DNA of 64,000 bases from assembly GCA_963758365.1 (NCBI GenBank), contig CAVWVB010000001.1:2790001-2854000 (forward strand), given 5' to 3'. Position numbers and translations under genes: made by a program. The DNA is from Dokdonella_A sp963758365. Its GTDB lineage: Bacteria > Pseudomonadota > Gammaproteobacteria > Xanthomonadales > Rhodanobacteraceae. Under the pieces are notes generated by a model that worked only from the letters and a program-made list of their open reading frames with translations, was not told the origin of the DNA and did not search any database. Positions 1 to 9,284 of the stretch are shown piece after piece. The first letter of the stretch is position 1, and every line of letters begins with the position of its first letter.

Positions 1-975
1 CTCAATTCGGGCTGGTTCGAATCCGAGCCCGATCTTGCCGGTACGCTGAAAGGTTTTGCGTTCACGCGCGCGATGGTCGCGCGCTATTCCGACCGCTTGG
101 CGATGGCGCAAACCTCAGTCGATGTGCGCGCGGTCCATGCGACCGGCAAGATCGCGATTCTGCTTGCGCTCGAGGATCCCGATCGTCTCGGTGCCGACGA
201 GGCGACCATCAAGCGCCTCGCTGCCGAAGACCTGCGTTCGGACATTCTCGCCTATGAAGAACCGAGCGCACTGGCCGACGGGCATGCCGGGCCGGTGAAA
301 TTCGGTGGTCTGTCGCCATTGGGCAATAAGGTGGTGCGCTGGATGCAACAGAACGGCATTCTCGTCGATCTGTCACATGCATCCAGCGATACCGCACGTG
401 ATGTACTCGATCAATCGATCGCGCCGGTGATTTTCAGCCATTCCTCCGCGGCGGCTCTGTGTGATGTCTCGCGCAACGTGCCGGACGACGTGCTGGGGCG
501 CATGCCGGCCAATGGCGGCATCGTCATGGTGTCGTTCGTTCCGGAGTTCACCCGCAAGGTGTACTCCGACTGGTACGACGCCGGCGGTGTGTACGCAACA
601 CAGTTACTCAAGGAATACAACGGTAATCGCGAGGCAACCAAACCGTTGATGGACGTGTGGGAAAAGGCACATCCGGCACCGCCGGTCACGGTCGCCGATG
701 TCGCCGATCATGTCGAGCATGTTCGCGATATTGCAGGGATCGACCACGTTGGCATCGGCAGCGATTTCGACGGCATCGATTTCACGATCACCGGTCTCGA
801 AGACGTGTCGAAGTTCCCGAACCTGCTCGAAGAACTCGCCCGGCGCGGCTGGAGCGATGCCGACCTGCGCAAGGTCGCCGGCGACAACTTCCTGCGCGTA
901 CTCGACGCCGCCGATGCGGTGCGTGATGCTTCGCGGCCAACAGCGCGGCCATCCGACCGCCGGCCACCCGATTGA
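1..975 (+). CDS. Membrane dipeptidase, peptidase family M19 (5' end outside the window)
   Basis: The frame is open from the first base, so 324 residues of a longer protein are seen. Family M19 (renal dipeptidase type) enzymes are zinc hydrolases that cut dipeptides, including D-amino-acid-containing ones. The visible part carries DLSHAS near residue 122 and FSHSSA near residue 145, which hold the two C-terminal zinc-ligand histidines, and VGIGSDFDGI near residue 230, which contributes to the substrate site. It ends with an RKVAGDNFLRVL-type helix, the usual family C-terminus. The N-terminal HxD zinc ligands and any signal peptide lie upstream of the window. The next confident gene is convergent, so it looks like the last gene of its transcript. 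Family assignment is firm; physiological substrate is unknown. Confidence 0.93.
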   Translation, partial: LNSGWFESEPDLAGTLKGFAFTRAMVARYSDRLAMAQTSVDVRAVHATGKIAILLALEDPDRLGADEATIKRLAAEDLRSDILAYEEPSALADGHAGPVKFGGLSPLGNKVVRWMQQNGILVDLSHASSDTARDVLDQSIAPVIFSHSSAAALCDVSRNVPDDVLGRMPANGGIVMVSFVPEFTRKVYSDWYDAGGVYATQLLKEYNGNREATKPLMDVWEKAHPAPPVTVADVADHVEHVRDIAGIDHVGIGSDFDGIDFTITGLEDVSKFPNLLEELARRGWSDADLRKVAGDNFLRVLDAADAVRDASRPTARPSDRRPPD

Positions 976-1352
976 TCACGGACGGACCGAAGCCGGATAC
1001 GGCCTGCCGATATCCCGATATCGGGATCGCGGTTCGGGCTGCCTGACAGGCAGTCGGGCCCTGAGCTGACGCGGTAGCGGTAGCTCAACGACCCGGTCGA
1101 TGCGTCCACACTCGGAACCGGCGTCGCGCTGACCGTGCGTGACGTCGGAGCCGACAGCGCTGCCGGATTACCGGTATCAATATCCCGTTCCTCGGCGATC
1201 CGGTCGTCGACACCGCCAACGGCGCTTTCCATATCCGCCAGACTTCGTCGGCAGTCGACCGCTGGGCATCGATCAATGACCCGACATGATTTCGCCGTAC
1301 CACGCAACGCGACCGGCTGGTCTGCCTGCGAAAAGCAAATGTGCGCTGTGCA
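976..1352. other. Intergenic region with palindromes and possible decayed coding sequence
   Basis: No intact gene is supported. Just after the dipeptidase there are two short perfect palindromes. From 1084 the + strand reads in a protein-like way (LNDPVDASTLGTGVALTVRD), then continues equally protein-like in another frame from about 1170 (RITGINIPFLGDPVVD), stopping near 1290. That pattern suggests the frameshifted remnant of a secreted or structural protein, but no family is recognisable and it could be chance in GC-rich DNA. Confidence 0.3.
1014..1053. repeat. Two adjacent palindromes downstream of the dipeptidase gene
   Basis: CCCGATATCGGG (1014-1025) is a perfect 12-base palindrome, and CTGCCTGACAGGCAG (1039-1053) is a 7-base inverted repeat around a single base. 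They lie 39-78 bases after the stop codon, where a transcript end would be expected, but no T-tract follows either, so a classic intrinsic terminator is not supported. They may fold at the mRNA 3' end or be a protein-binding site. Confidence 0.4.
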
Positions 1353-4262
1353 TCAAACTCGAATATCGAGGCGCTTGGCCTGCGCGCGTGCGCGACGCAA
1401 TTCGCCAACCCACTCCGGACCCTGGAGCCGACGCATCGCTTCGGAGATATCCGAACGCGCGCCGGCGCGGTCGCCCGTATCCAGGCGGAGTAGGCTGCGC
1501 TGCAGATAGGCGCTACCGAGCATGGGCTCGCTGCCGGCATCCGCAACACGGGTCAAGGCCCCGATTGCTGTTTCGATCAATGCAGCAGCTTCCTCGCGCA
1601 GGGCGGCATCGTGTTTTGAGATGAGACTGGCAGCGAGTGCGACGCGTGCCTGGGCAATTTCCGCGTGATCCTTGTCGTATATTTTCTGCATGCCCTGCAA
1701 GGCGCGACGCAGCAGCGGAATCGCGTCGTCGTAGCGGCTTTCGGCATGGCGCAGCGCACCGATCGCGGAGGCGGCGTAGGTATTGTTGTAGAGATCGTCA
1801 GGTGACACGCGAGCGAGCGCAGCAGTGGCTTCCGCGGCCAGCACGTCGGCCTCGTCATATTTCTCCGCGTCGGTCAGGGCGCCGACCTCGGCCAATGCAG
1901 TGAGCCAGGTGTAGACACTGTCGCCGGTGGCTGCACGAAATGCCTCGAAAGACTTTCGATAGCGCTGCGCGGCCAGCTCAAACTGCCCTTGGGCACGCGC
2001 TAGGCTGCCGTAGGTCTGCAGCGCCTGGGCATATTGGCCGGAGGGCGTCTTGCCAAGGATCGCGATCGACTCCGCGAAGGAACGGTCGGCGGCCTGGAAA
2101 TTTCCGATGCGCCGTTGCAGGTCGCCAAGCCGCAACAGGGTGCCGCCGAGATACACATGATCGGCCGGCAGCGTTGCGCGTTCGATCCTCAGCGCAGTTT
2201 CGTATTGGCTCAAGGCTTCGTCGTATTTGTGCTGGAGGCGAAGGACGTCGCCGACGTTGGTGCGCAACATCGCCGTGCGCACATGGTCCTCACCGTTGTT
2301 GCGCGCAATAATCGCCAGCGCTTCGCGATAGCTTGCCAACGCATCCGCATAGTTGCCGGCCTCCTGCTGGACTTTGCCGAGCACGCCCAGGTGCATGGCT
2401 ACGTTGACATTGTCCGCGCCGTAGTTCGCGCGAAATACATCCACGCTGTGACGCGCGAGTTTCTCCGCGTCCGCGTTGCGTCCCTCTGTCAGTTCGATAT
2501 TCGCGAGAGACGATTCGGCCTTGGCGGCCCGCGGAAGTTCTCCGGCGCCCGCGTCGCGCAGCTTCTTCAGCGCATCACGCAACAGGATCGCCGACTTCAC
2601 GACATCGCCGACGGCGTATACCGCGTCACCGTAGCCAGCGAGCGCTTCGGCGCTGGCAATGCTGCCGGATCCGCTCAGTTTCGACTGTAATTCCCAGGCA
2701 CGCTTGAGGGTCGCCTGCGCGGCCTCGCGATCATCGAGGCTGACCTGGATTTCGCCGAGGTCCCTGAGCAACTGCGCTTGCAGTTCCGGTTCTCCGGCAA
2801 GGCTCGCGTCAATCGCCGCGACGCCGCTGCGAATCAGTTCGGTCGGCGTACGCGCCTGGGCGCTCGCACGACTGACCGGATCCTGTTCGCGGAACAGGGT
2901 AAGGATGAAGTCCTTGACCCGTTCCGCTCGTGCAAGTTCACGCTCGGATTTTGCGCGTTCCACGTCCGCGCGGCGCGCTTCAGACCGCGCAATACGGGTC
3001 TGCCACAGTGCAGCGCTGAGGCCGCCGACAAGGGAGGTGGCGATGAGTATCGATGCCGCGACCCCAACGCGGTGCCGGCGGACAAACTTCCTCAACCGGT
3101 AGCTAGCCGAGTCGGGGCGGGCGACAATCGGGCGACCCTCCAGCCAGCAGCGCAGGTCGGCGGCGAACGCGGCGGCCGTCGCGTAGCGTCGCAACGGATC
3201 CCGCTGCAACGCGGTTGCGATGATCAGGTCGAGATCGCCAGCCAGTCCTCGCGCGAGCTGGCGCGCACTCATCTCCTCCCCATACAGCTCGTGCAATTGC
3301 ACGGGCGTGAGTCTCGTCGCGAGCGTGCTCGCGCGATCGACGACTTCCTGGCTGGCGTCCTGCGCGACCTGTGCCGGCGCCGTGGCTCGTCGCTGCAGCG
3401 GCAACTGTCCAGTCAGGAGCTCGCACAACATCAGACCGAGCGCATACACGTCGGTTGCAGTACCGATCGTCTCGCCGAGGATCTGCTCCGGCGCGGCATA
3501 CGCGGGCGACATGACACGCATGCCCGTGCCGGTCCGGGTCTCCTCCCCGCTTTCCTCGAGCAACTTGGCGATGCCGAAATCGAGCACGCGCGGTTCGCCC
3601 TCGGCATCGATCAATACATTCGATGGTTTCAGGTCGCGATGCACGATCAATTGCGTGTGTGCATAGGCAACCGCCTCGGAAACCTTCACCAGCAGGCTGA
3701 CGCGTGAGCGCGCATCCAGCTGGTGCCCCGCGGCATGCTGTGTGATCGACTGGCCATCCACGTGGTCCATTACATAGAACGGCCTTCCATCCGCGCTCAT
3801 GCCGCCATCGAGCAGACGCACGACGTGCGGGTGGTGCAGGCGGGCCAGGATGCGCCGCTCCTGCAGGAACCGGCGCAGGATGGCCTGCGTGTCCATGCCG
3901 CGTTTGAGCAGCTTGACCGCAACCTGTTGTTCGTATGCGCCGTCGATGCGCTCGCCGAGCCAGACGACGCCCATGCCTCCCTCGCCGAGCAGATGCAGCA
4001 GCCGATACGGGCCTGCCATGCCGTCACCCGGCACCGGATTCGCGTCGCTGCGGGACAGACTCGGCACGGCGGCCGCCACTCCAGCATCGAGCAGACCGTC
4101 GACGCTGGCATCCGCATCGAGCAATAAGGCGAGCTCTGCACCTGCGGCGGGATCTGTCTCGGCAATCAGCGCCAGTCGCTGCGCGCGCGCGGCCGTGTCG
4201 AGTTCGACCAGCTCGTCGAACCACGCCGCGATCTGCTGCCAGCGTTCAGGCGAGGTCGGCAT
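1353..4262 (-). CDS. Membrane-anchored Ser/Thr protein kinase with C-terminal TPR domain
   Basis: A 969-residue Hanks-type kinase. The kinase domain spans roughly residues 85-380: glycine loop LGEGGMGVV near 92-100, ATP-binding lysine in VAVK near 117, catalytic HRDLKPSN near 208 and DFGIAK near 228, with APEQ in the activation segment. A single hydrophobic helix at about 400-420 follows a basic stretch, and the remaining ~540 residues are repeated helical TPR units, probably outside the cytoplasm. The start used is an ATG lying inside the 3' end of the sigma-factor gene (17-base overlap), which suggests translational coupling; an alternative start 19 codons upstream gives an unlikely extension. 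ECF sigma plus TPR kinase pairs of this kind are recurrent in soil bacteria. The signal sensed and substrates are unknown. Confidence 0.92.
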   Translation of the reverse strand: MPTSPERWQQIAAWFDELVELDTAARAQRLALIAETDPAAGAELALLLDADASVDGLLDAGVAAAVPSLSRSDANPVPGDGMAGPYRLLHLLGEGGMGVVWLGERIDGAYEQQVAVKLLKRGMDTQAILRRFLQERRILARLHHPHVVRLLDGGMSADGRPFYVMDHVDGQSITQHAAGHQLDARSRVSLLVKVSEAVAYAHTQLIVHRDLKPSNVLIDAEGEPRVLDFGIAKLLEESGEETRTGTGMRVMSPAYAAPEQILGETIGTATDVYALGLMLCELLTGQLPLQRRATAPAQVAQDASQEVVDRASTLATRLTPVQLHELYGEEMSARQLARGLAGDLDLIIATALQRDPLRRYATAAAFAADLRCWLEGRPIVARPDSASYRLRKFVRRHRVGVAASILIATSLVGGLSAALWQTRIARSEARRADVERAKSERELARAERVKDFILTLFREQDPVSRASAQARTPTELIRSGVAAIDASLAGEPELQAQLLRDLGEIQVSLDDREAAQATLKRAWELQSKLSGSGSIASAEALAGYGDAVYAVGDVVKSAILLRDALKKLRDAGAGELPRAAKAESSLANIELTEGRNADAEKLARHSVDVFRANYGADNVNVAMHLGVLGKVQQEAGNYADALASYREALAIIARNNGEDHVRTAMLRTNVGDVLRLQHKYDEALSQYETALRIERATLPADHVYLGGTLLRLGDLQRRIGNFQAADRSFAESIAILGKTPSGQYAQALQTYGSLARAQGQFELAAQRYRKSFEAFRAATGDSVYTWLTALAEVGALTDAEKYDEADVLAAEATAALARVSPDDLYNNTYAASAIGALRHAESRYDDAIPLLRRALQGMQKIYDKDHAEIAQARVALAASLISKHDAALREEAAALIETAIGALTRVADAGSEPMLGSAYLQRSLLRLDTGDRAGARSDISEAMRRLQGPEWVGELRRARAQAKRLDIRV

Positions 4263-4815
4263 CGATTGCCGCGCCGCGAAGTTCGCGATACAGGAAGGCG
4301 CGTGCGCGACGCCAGTCACGCTTGAGCGAGCGCTCTGAACGATCGGTTACGCCGGCTATCTCGGCAAGCTCCAGCCCACCGTAAAACCGCAGTTCGACGA
4401 GATTCGCCAAGGCCGGTTCGACGTCAGCGAGACGGCCCAGCGCCTCATCGAGCGCGAGCATTTCCTCATCGCGATGTTCGGCCACAGCCTGCAATGCAGT
4501 GGTATCGATTGATACATGCGGCTGATCGCCGCCCCGGCGAACGGCACCGCGAGCGCGCAGATGATCGATGACAATCTGGCGCATGGCCCGTGCTGCCACG
4601 GCGAAGAAATGGCTGCGGTCATTGACGTCCAGCGCACCGTGGTGGGCCAGCTTGAGATAGACCTCGTTGACCAACGAGGTCGCGCGCATCGCGTCACCTT
4701 GCAGCTGCCCGGCGGCCAGCCGGCGCAGTTCGTCGTAGAGTGCGGCAAACACACGCTCGGAAGCCTCCCGGTCGCCCGCCCGCGCCCTGCCCAGCCATTC
4801 AGTGATCTGTGCCAC
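4246..4815 (-). CDS. ECF-family RNA polymerase sigma factor
   Basis: A 189-residue two-domain sigma factor. Region 2 is seen around SHFFAVAARAMRQIVIDHLR (residues ~68-87). Region 4 is a C-terminal helix-turn-helix with ELRFYGGLELAEIAGVTDRS (~143-162) followed by a basic recognition helix. This RFYGG-type group commonly sits next to a Ser/Thr kinase rather than an anti-sigma factor, as here, where the kinase start codon lies within its last codons. The most direct reading is that both proteins are made in stoichiometry and that kinase signalling controls the sigma factor, but that link is inference. No promoter with a recognisable ECF motif was identified upstream. Confidence 0.92.
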   Translation of the reverse strand: MAQITEWLGRARAGDREASERVFAALYDELRRLAAGQLQGDAMRATSLVNEVYLKLAHHGALDVNDRSHFFAVAARAMRQIVIDHLRARGAVRRGGDQPHVSIDTTALQAVAEHRDEEMLALDEALGRLADVEPALANLVELRFYGGLELAEIAGVTDRSERSLKRDWRRARAFLYRELRGAAIDADLA

Positions 4816-5474
4816 CGGCCACCCTCCTGCCGCAGCGGTACGGTGCCATGGCTGGCCGGCTTCGGCAAATGCGCGGTCGCTTCTTCGGAGGTAGGCGCCA
4901 CGAACGCGAACTGTGTTGATGGCGAATCGAATGCAGCGCTGTTCTCAGCATGCGACGGCGGACAGCGCGCATGGAATGGCCATCACGGCACCTCCAACGC
5001 AAGGACCGGGATCGTCTGGAGTCAGCTCGCGCGCGCAATTGCATGACCCCAAGTGGAATGCCGCTCCTTGAGGCAGCCGCGGATATCGACGAATCGTTGC
5101 AAGGAAGTGCCATGACCCCGGCAATCATGGATTGCAGGGACGCCCGGGCCAACCGACGCGTCGCATCGGCGCGCATCCATTGACCGGCTTGCACGATTTC
5201 CTGTCTGAGCAGGCTCGCACTGCGTTGCATACTGCTCCGATGATTGACTGCGATCCGCACGGAACAGCCATGCAACAGGCCGGGCGGCACGATGGCAATG
5301 TCGTGCCCTGTCTCCCCGCCATCGGCGACAGCATCCAGGGGAATATCCGCGCGGGTGGTTGCGCAGGCTTCGGTATCGGCTTCGACTGCACCTTCTACCG
5401 GCGCGACATCGGCCACCGCGCGCTGCGTCCGCTGCGAACCTGAGCCGGTCCGACGCGTCGCCGCGGATACGCGG
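4816..5474. other. 660-base stretch with no supportable gene
   Basis: Lies between the sigma-factor start and the 3' end of the TPR gene, both leftward, so it must hold the promoter of the sigma/kinase pair and the end of the TPR transcript. Both strands have moderately long open frames here (for example leftward 4799-5416, and rightward ending 5443), but neither shows a recognisable family, a good ribosome binding site or a credible hydrophobic or motif pattern. It could be decayed coding DNA. Confidence 0.35.
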
Positions 5475-7151
5475 TCAACGGCTCGGCGGCGCCTGTGCCT
5501 GCGGTTTTGCGTCCGGCGCGAGTCGTGGCGGGTTGAACAAGGGTGCGGTTGCCGGCCATGGCCGGTCGGGTACGCGGTGCGCCTGCAGCTGGGTCAGCAC
5601 CTCGCGATAGGCCGGCAGGGCCTCCTTGAGGCCGTTGCGCACGAGCAGGAACATCGCGGCCTGCTGGGTCTGCACCGCCTGGTCCCAGCGCCCGTTGGCG
5701 GCCAGCGCGAGTGCGAACGACTCGCTGACCGGCGCGGTCGCACCTTGTTTGTAGAGCCTCGCGCCGAATTGGAGCGCGCCGCGCCGCTGTTCGGCGGTCG
5801 CATCGCGACAGGTGCTGGCGACGCGCACGAACAACTGCATGACCACCGTGTTGTCGATGTTCTTGGCGAGCATGTCGTTGGTATCGCGCAGTGCGTTGCG
5901 ACACTGGCCAGCGGCGACGTAGGCGGCGACCAGGCGATTCCATGCGCCGCCATCGTTCAGGTCGAGCCGGACCAGCGCGCGGTACTGTTCGATCGCATCT
6001 TCGGTGCGCCGCGTGCGCATGAGCAGGGAGCCGAGCAACACACGCGCCTCGCCGAGTTTCGGATCGATTCGCGCTGCCTGTTCATAGGCGCTTCGCGCAC
6101 CCGCATCGTCGCCGCCCATTTCGAGCGCGACGCCCTGGCTCAGCCAGGCCAGTGCATTGTTTCGATCCGCCGCTATCGCGGCGCTCGCGCGCGACCGCGC
6201 GGCTGCGAGGTTGCCTGCGGACGCCTCGACGCGCGAATACAATGCGAGCAGGCTTGCATCGTTTGGACGCAACTTCAACGCACTGTCGAGCTCGCGTCGC
6301 GCGTCCACATACTGCTTGAGCTGCATGTAGGCCGCGGCGTCACTGACATGCTGGGCCACGGGATCGGCAGGCGCGGCCGTTGCGGCGGTCCCGGAACGCG
6401 TCGACGTACCGGTTCCCAGCAGCCCGACTCCCAGCGGATCGCCCAGAGAGGGCTCGACGTCGCCGGCCTTGGCGCGGGCCGCAGCCGCCGCGGCGGTATT
6501 GCCCGCGCCGGCCTGGGCGTCGGCCAGCGTCGCATACAGGCGCGTCGCCTGCGGCGCCAGTGCGAGCGCGCGTTGCGTCTGCGTCACCGCGTCGGCATAG
6601 CGCTTTTCGCGCAGCGCGATCTCGCCGAGCATCGCGTAGGGCACCGCCTGATCGGTGTGCTTGGCGACATACTCCTCGAGCAGGTTGCGTGCGCCGGTCA
6701 GGTCGCCATTATCGAGTTTCGAGCGCACCACGGTGATCCGGATCGGCAGGTAGTTCTTGTCGAGCCGCAGGGCAAGATCGAAAAAGTTCTGCGCGACCGC
6801 ATTCTGTCCCTGCGCGCGCGCAAGCACGCCGCGCGCATAGACCCAGCGACCGTCTTCCGGCGCGAGCAACGATGCGTCCTCGAGCGCGACCTGGGCCGCA
6901 TCGTAGAATCCTTCGCGCGCGTAGGCTGCACCGAGCAGCGCATGTACCTCGGCGAGACGCGCACCGGCCAGGCTGGCCTTGGTCTTGTCGAAGGTCTGGC
7001 GGACCTTGCGCAATGCGTCGGCACGGGCCGCGGGCAGCTTGGACAGGTCCGGCGTCGGCACCGGCTTGATCAGGGCCTCGGCGGGCAGGATCGTCGGCGC
7101 AAGCGCCAACGCCGAGACGAGGACGATTGCGGAGAGGAAGCGAATGGACAT
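5475..7151 (-). CDS. Exported tetratricopeptide repeat protein
   Basis: A 558-residue protein made almost entirely of helix-turn-helix TPR units, such as YANLG/AYAREG-type repeats and the LLGSLLMRTRRTEDAIEQYR segment. The start chosen at 7151 gives a classical N-terminal signal peptide (MSIRFLSAIVLVSALALAPT); a longer upstream frame would bury it behind about 93 non-protein-like residues. An Ala/Thr/Ser-rich linker near residue 250 separates two TPR arrays, and the C-terminus is Pro/Ala-rich. It is probably periplasmic or lipoprotein-like in location, acting as a scaffold. It is divergent from the MFS-acyltransferase gene. TPR architecture is clear; the partner proteins cannot be told from sequence. 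Confidence 0.85.
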   Translation of the reverse strand: MSIRFLSAIVLVSALALAPTILPAEALIKPVPTPDLSKLPAARADALRKVRQTFDKTKASLAGARLAEVHALLGAAYAREGFYDAAQVALEDASLLAPEDGRWVYARGVLARAQGQNAVAQNFFDLALRLDKNYLPIRITVVRSKLDNGDLTGARNLLEEYVAKHTDQAVPYAMLGEIALREKRYADAVTQTQRALALAPQATRLYATLADAQAGAGNTAAAAAARAKAGDVEPSLGDPLGVGLLGTGTSTRSGTAATAAPADPVAQHVSDAAAYMQLKQYVDARRELDSALKLRPNDASLLALYSRVEASAGNLAAARSRASAAIAADRNNALAWLSQGVALEMGGDDAGARSAYEQAARIDPKLGEARVLLGSLLMRTRRTEDAIEQYRALVRLDLNDGGAWNRLVAAYVAAGQCRNALRDTNDMLAKNIDNTVVMQLFVRVASTCRDATAEQRRGALQFGARLYKQGATAPVSESFALALAANGRWDQAVQTQQAAMFLLVRNGLKEALPAYREVLTQLQAHRVPDRPWPATAPLFNPPRLAPDAKPQAQAPPSR

Positions 7152-7351
7152 CGGCAGGACGACCGCAGGTTGCTGACTAGCCGCGCAGTTTACCGGCTCG
7201 AGCCGTAGCGCGCTGGCGACCGGATCGGGCACGCGAAGTTCCACCACCCTGCCGCCCTGCGCCCCTGGACGAAGAATGCGGTCCGGAACGGATGCGCGAC
7301 GCCCACCCGGCGGATATCCTGCTGGATTCGGCCGACTGCAGGGTACGTGCG

Positions 7352-9235
7352 ATGAGCGGATCCAGCCAGTTTGCACTGCTGCGCCAGCGCCGCTTCGCAC
7401 CGTTCTTCGCGACCCAGGCGCTGGGCGCATTCAACGACAATGCGTTCCGCCAGGCCCTGGTCGTGCTGGTCGCGTTTCATCTGGGACTCAGCGATCGGGA
7501 CGTGGGTTTCTATTCGAATATCGCTCCGGCGCTGTTCATCCTGCCGTTCTTCCTGTTCTCGGCGAGTGCCGGGCAGCTCGCCGAGAAGTTCGAAAAGACG
7601 CGCCTGATACGTTTCGTGAAGTTGTTCGAGATCGCCGCGATGAGCGTGGCCGCGTACGCATTCCACCTCGGCAACGTGCCGTTGCTGCTCGGCGTGCTGT
7701 TCCTGATGGGTCTGCATTCGACCCTGTTCGGGCCGATCAAGTATTCGATCCTGCCGCAGGCGCTGCGCCGCGAGGAGCTGGTCGGCGGCAACGGCCTGAT
7801 CGAAATGGGGACCTCGTTGTCGATCCTGATCGGGATGATCGCGGGAGGTTCATTGATGGCCCTTGCCGTCATCGGCCCGAGCGCTGCGTCGATCCTCGTG
7901 GTCGGCGTCGCGATCGTCGGCTATCTGGTCAGTCGCACGATTCCGCCTGCACCGGCTGCCGCTCCGGAACTGGCCTTCAACTGGAACCCGCTGACCGAGA
8001 CCTGGCGCGTACTCGGTTTCGTTGCCGCGGATCGCACCGTGTTCAATTCGGTGCTCGGCATTTCCTGGTTCTGGTTTTTCGGCGGCGTGTTTACCGCGCA
8101 ACTGCCGAACTACACGAAGCTGTTCCTCGGCGGCAACGAATCGGTCGCGATCCTGGTACTCGCGCTGTTCTCGATCGGTGTCGGCGCCGGCTCGCTGCTG
8201 TGCGAGCGGCTGTCCGGCCACAAGGTCGAGATCGGACTCGTACCGTTCGGCTCGATCGGGCTCAGCCTTTTCGGGATCGACCTGTATTTCGCGCGTCCGG
8301 AGCTCGGTACCGCGCACGGCCTCAACGCGCTTGGGTTTCTCGCGGCGCCGGGGAACTGGCGCATAGCGCTCGATCTGACCCTGCTCGGCGTGTTCGCCGG
8401 ATTCTACATCGTGCCCTTGTTCGCGCTGGTACAGAGCCGCGCGGAACGCAGCCAGCTTTCGCGCGTGATCGCGGGCAACAACATCATCAATGCATTGTTC
8501 CTGGTCGCAGCAGCCGCATTCGGCATCGGCCTCGGCGCGCTCGGTCTTTCGATACCGCAGATCTTCCTGGCTACCGCCCTGCTCAACGTGCTGGTCGCGA
8601 TCTACATCTATACCCTGGTTCCGGAATTCCTGATGCGCTTCCTGAGCTGGATCCTGGTCAACACGCTGTACCGGATCAAGGTAGAGGGCATCGGACGGAT
8701 TCCGGACGAAGGAGCCGCCCTGCTGGTGTGCAACCATGTCAGTTTCATGGACGCGCTGATCATCGGTGGGGTCGTGCGCCGACCCGCGCGCTTCGTGATG
8801 TATTACAGGATTTTCGATATCCCGCTGCTGAGCTTTCTGTTCCGCACCGCGAAGGCGATACCGATCGCAGGGCGCAAGGAAGACCCAGCGCTGCTCGCGC
8901 GCGCGCTCGACACGATCGACGATGCGCTCGCAGCGGGCGAACTGGTCTGCATCTTTCCAGAAGGCGGCCTCACCAGCGATGGAGAGATCGCGCCATTCCG
9001 GTCTGGCATCGAGCGGATCCTCGCGCGCCGGCCGGTGCCGGTCATTCCACTCGCGTTGCGCGGACTCTGGGGTTCGGTATTCAGTCGACGTGATTCGGCG
9101 CTCGGGCGCACGCGCCTGCCGCGCCGGTTCTGGTCGCGCATTGCGGTCGCGGTCGGCTTGCCGATCATCGCCACGGAGGCCAACGCGTCCGTCCTCGAGG
9201 AGAAGGTGCGCGATCTGCGCGGAACCTGGGCATGA
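7352..9235 (+). CDS. MFS transporter fused to a PlsC-type 1-acylglycerolphosphate acyltransferase
   Basis: A 627-residue two-domain protein. Residues ~1-425 form a major-facilitator domain with about 12 hydrophobic helices and the FNDNAFRQA motif typical of LplT (lysophospholipid transporter). Residues ~430-627 form a PlsC-type acyltransferase with NHVSFMD (HX4D catalytic motif) and FPEGGLTSDG (substrate motif). This is the LplT-Aas arrangement that flips lysophospholipid across the inner membrane and re-acylates it. The third module of the full-length protein, an acyl-ACP synthetase of about 500 residues, is absent, so acyl donor must come from elsewhere. The ATG at 7352 is preferred over one 20 codons upstream because the fold begins shortly after it. 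Function is inferred from domains. Confidence 0.9.
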   Translation: MSGSSQFALLRQRRFAPFFATQALGAFNDNAFRQALVVLVAFHLGLSDRDVGFYSNIAPALFILPFFLFSASAGQLAEKFEKTRLIRFVKLFEIAAMSVAAYAFHLGNVPLLLGVLFLMGLHSTLFGPIKYSILPQALRREELVGGNGLIEMGTSLSILIGMIAGGSLMALAVIGPSAASILVVGVAIVGYLVSRTIPPAPAAAPELAFNWNPLTETWRVLGFVAADRTVFNSVLGISWFWFFGGVFTAQLPNYTKLFLGGNESVAILVLALFSIGVGAGSLLCERLSGHKVEIGLVPFGSIGLSLFGIDLYFARPELGTAHGLNALGFLAAPGNWRIALDLTLLGVFAGFYIVPLFALVQSRAERSQLSRVIAGNNIINALFLVAAAAFGIGLGALGLSIPQIFLATALLNVLVAIYIYTLVPEFLMRFLSWILVNTLYRIKVEGIGRIPDEGAALLVCNHVSFMDALIIGGVVRRPARFVMYYRIFDIPLLSFLFRTAKAIPIAGRKEDPALLARALDTIDDALAAGELVCIFPEGGLTSDGEIAPFRSGIERILARRPVPVIPLALRGLWGSVFSRRDSALGRTRLPRRFWSRIAVAVGLPIIATEANASVLEEKVRDLRGTWA

Positions 9236-9284
9236 CGCCCGGGTCTTGCGCTGGGGCCTGCGAACCGGCGCGCGGAGCCGCGAT

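Noticed and set aside
4799..5416. 205-residue leftward frame upstream of the sigma factor
   Set aside because: No recognisable family or ribosome binding site, and it overlaps the sigma-factor start; kept only as part of the unassigned stretch.
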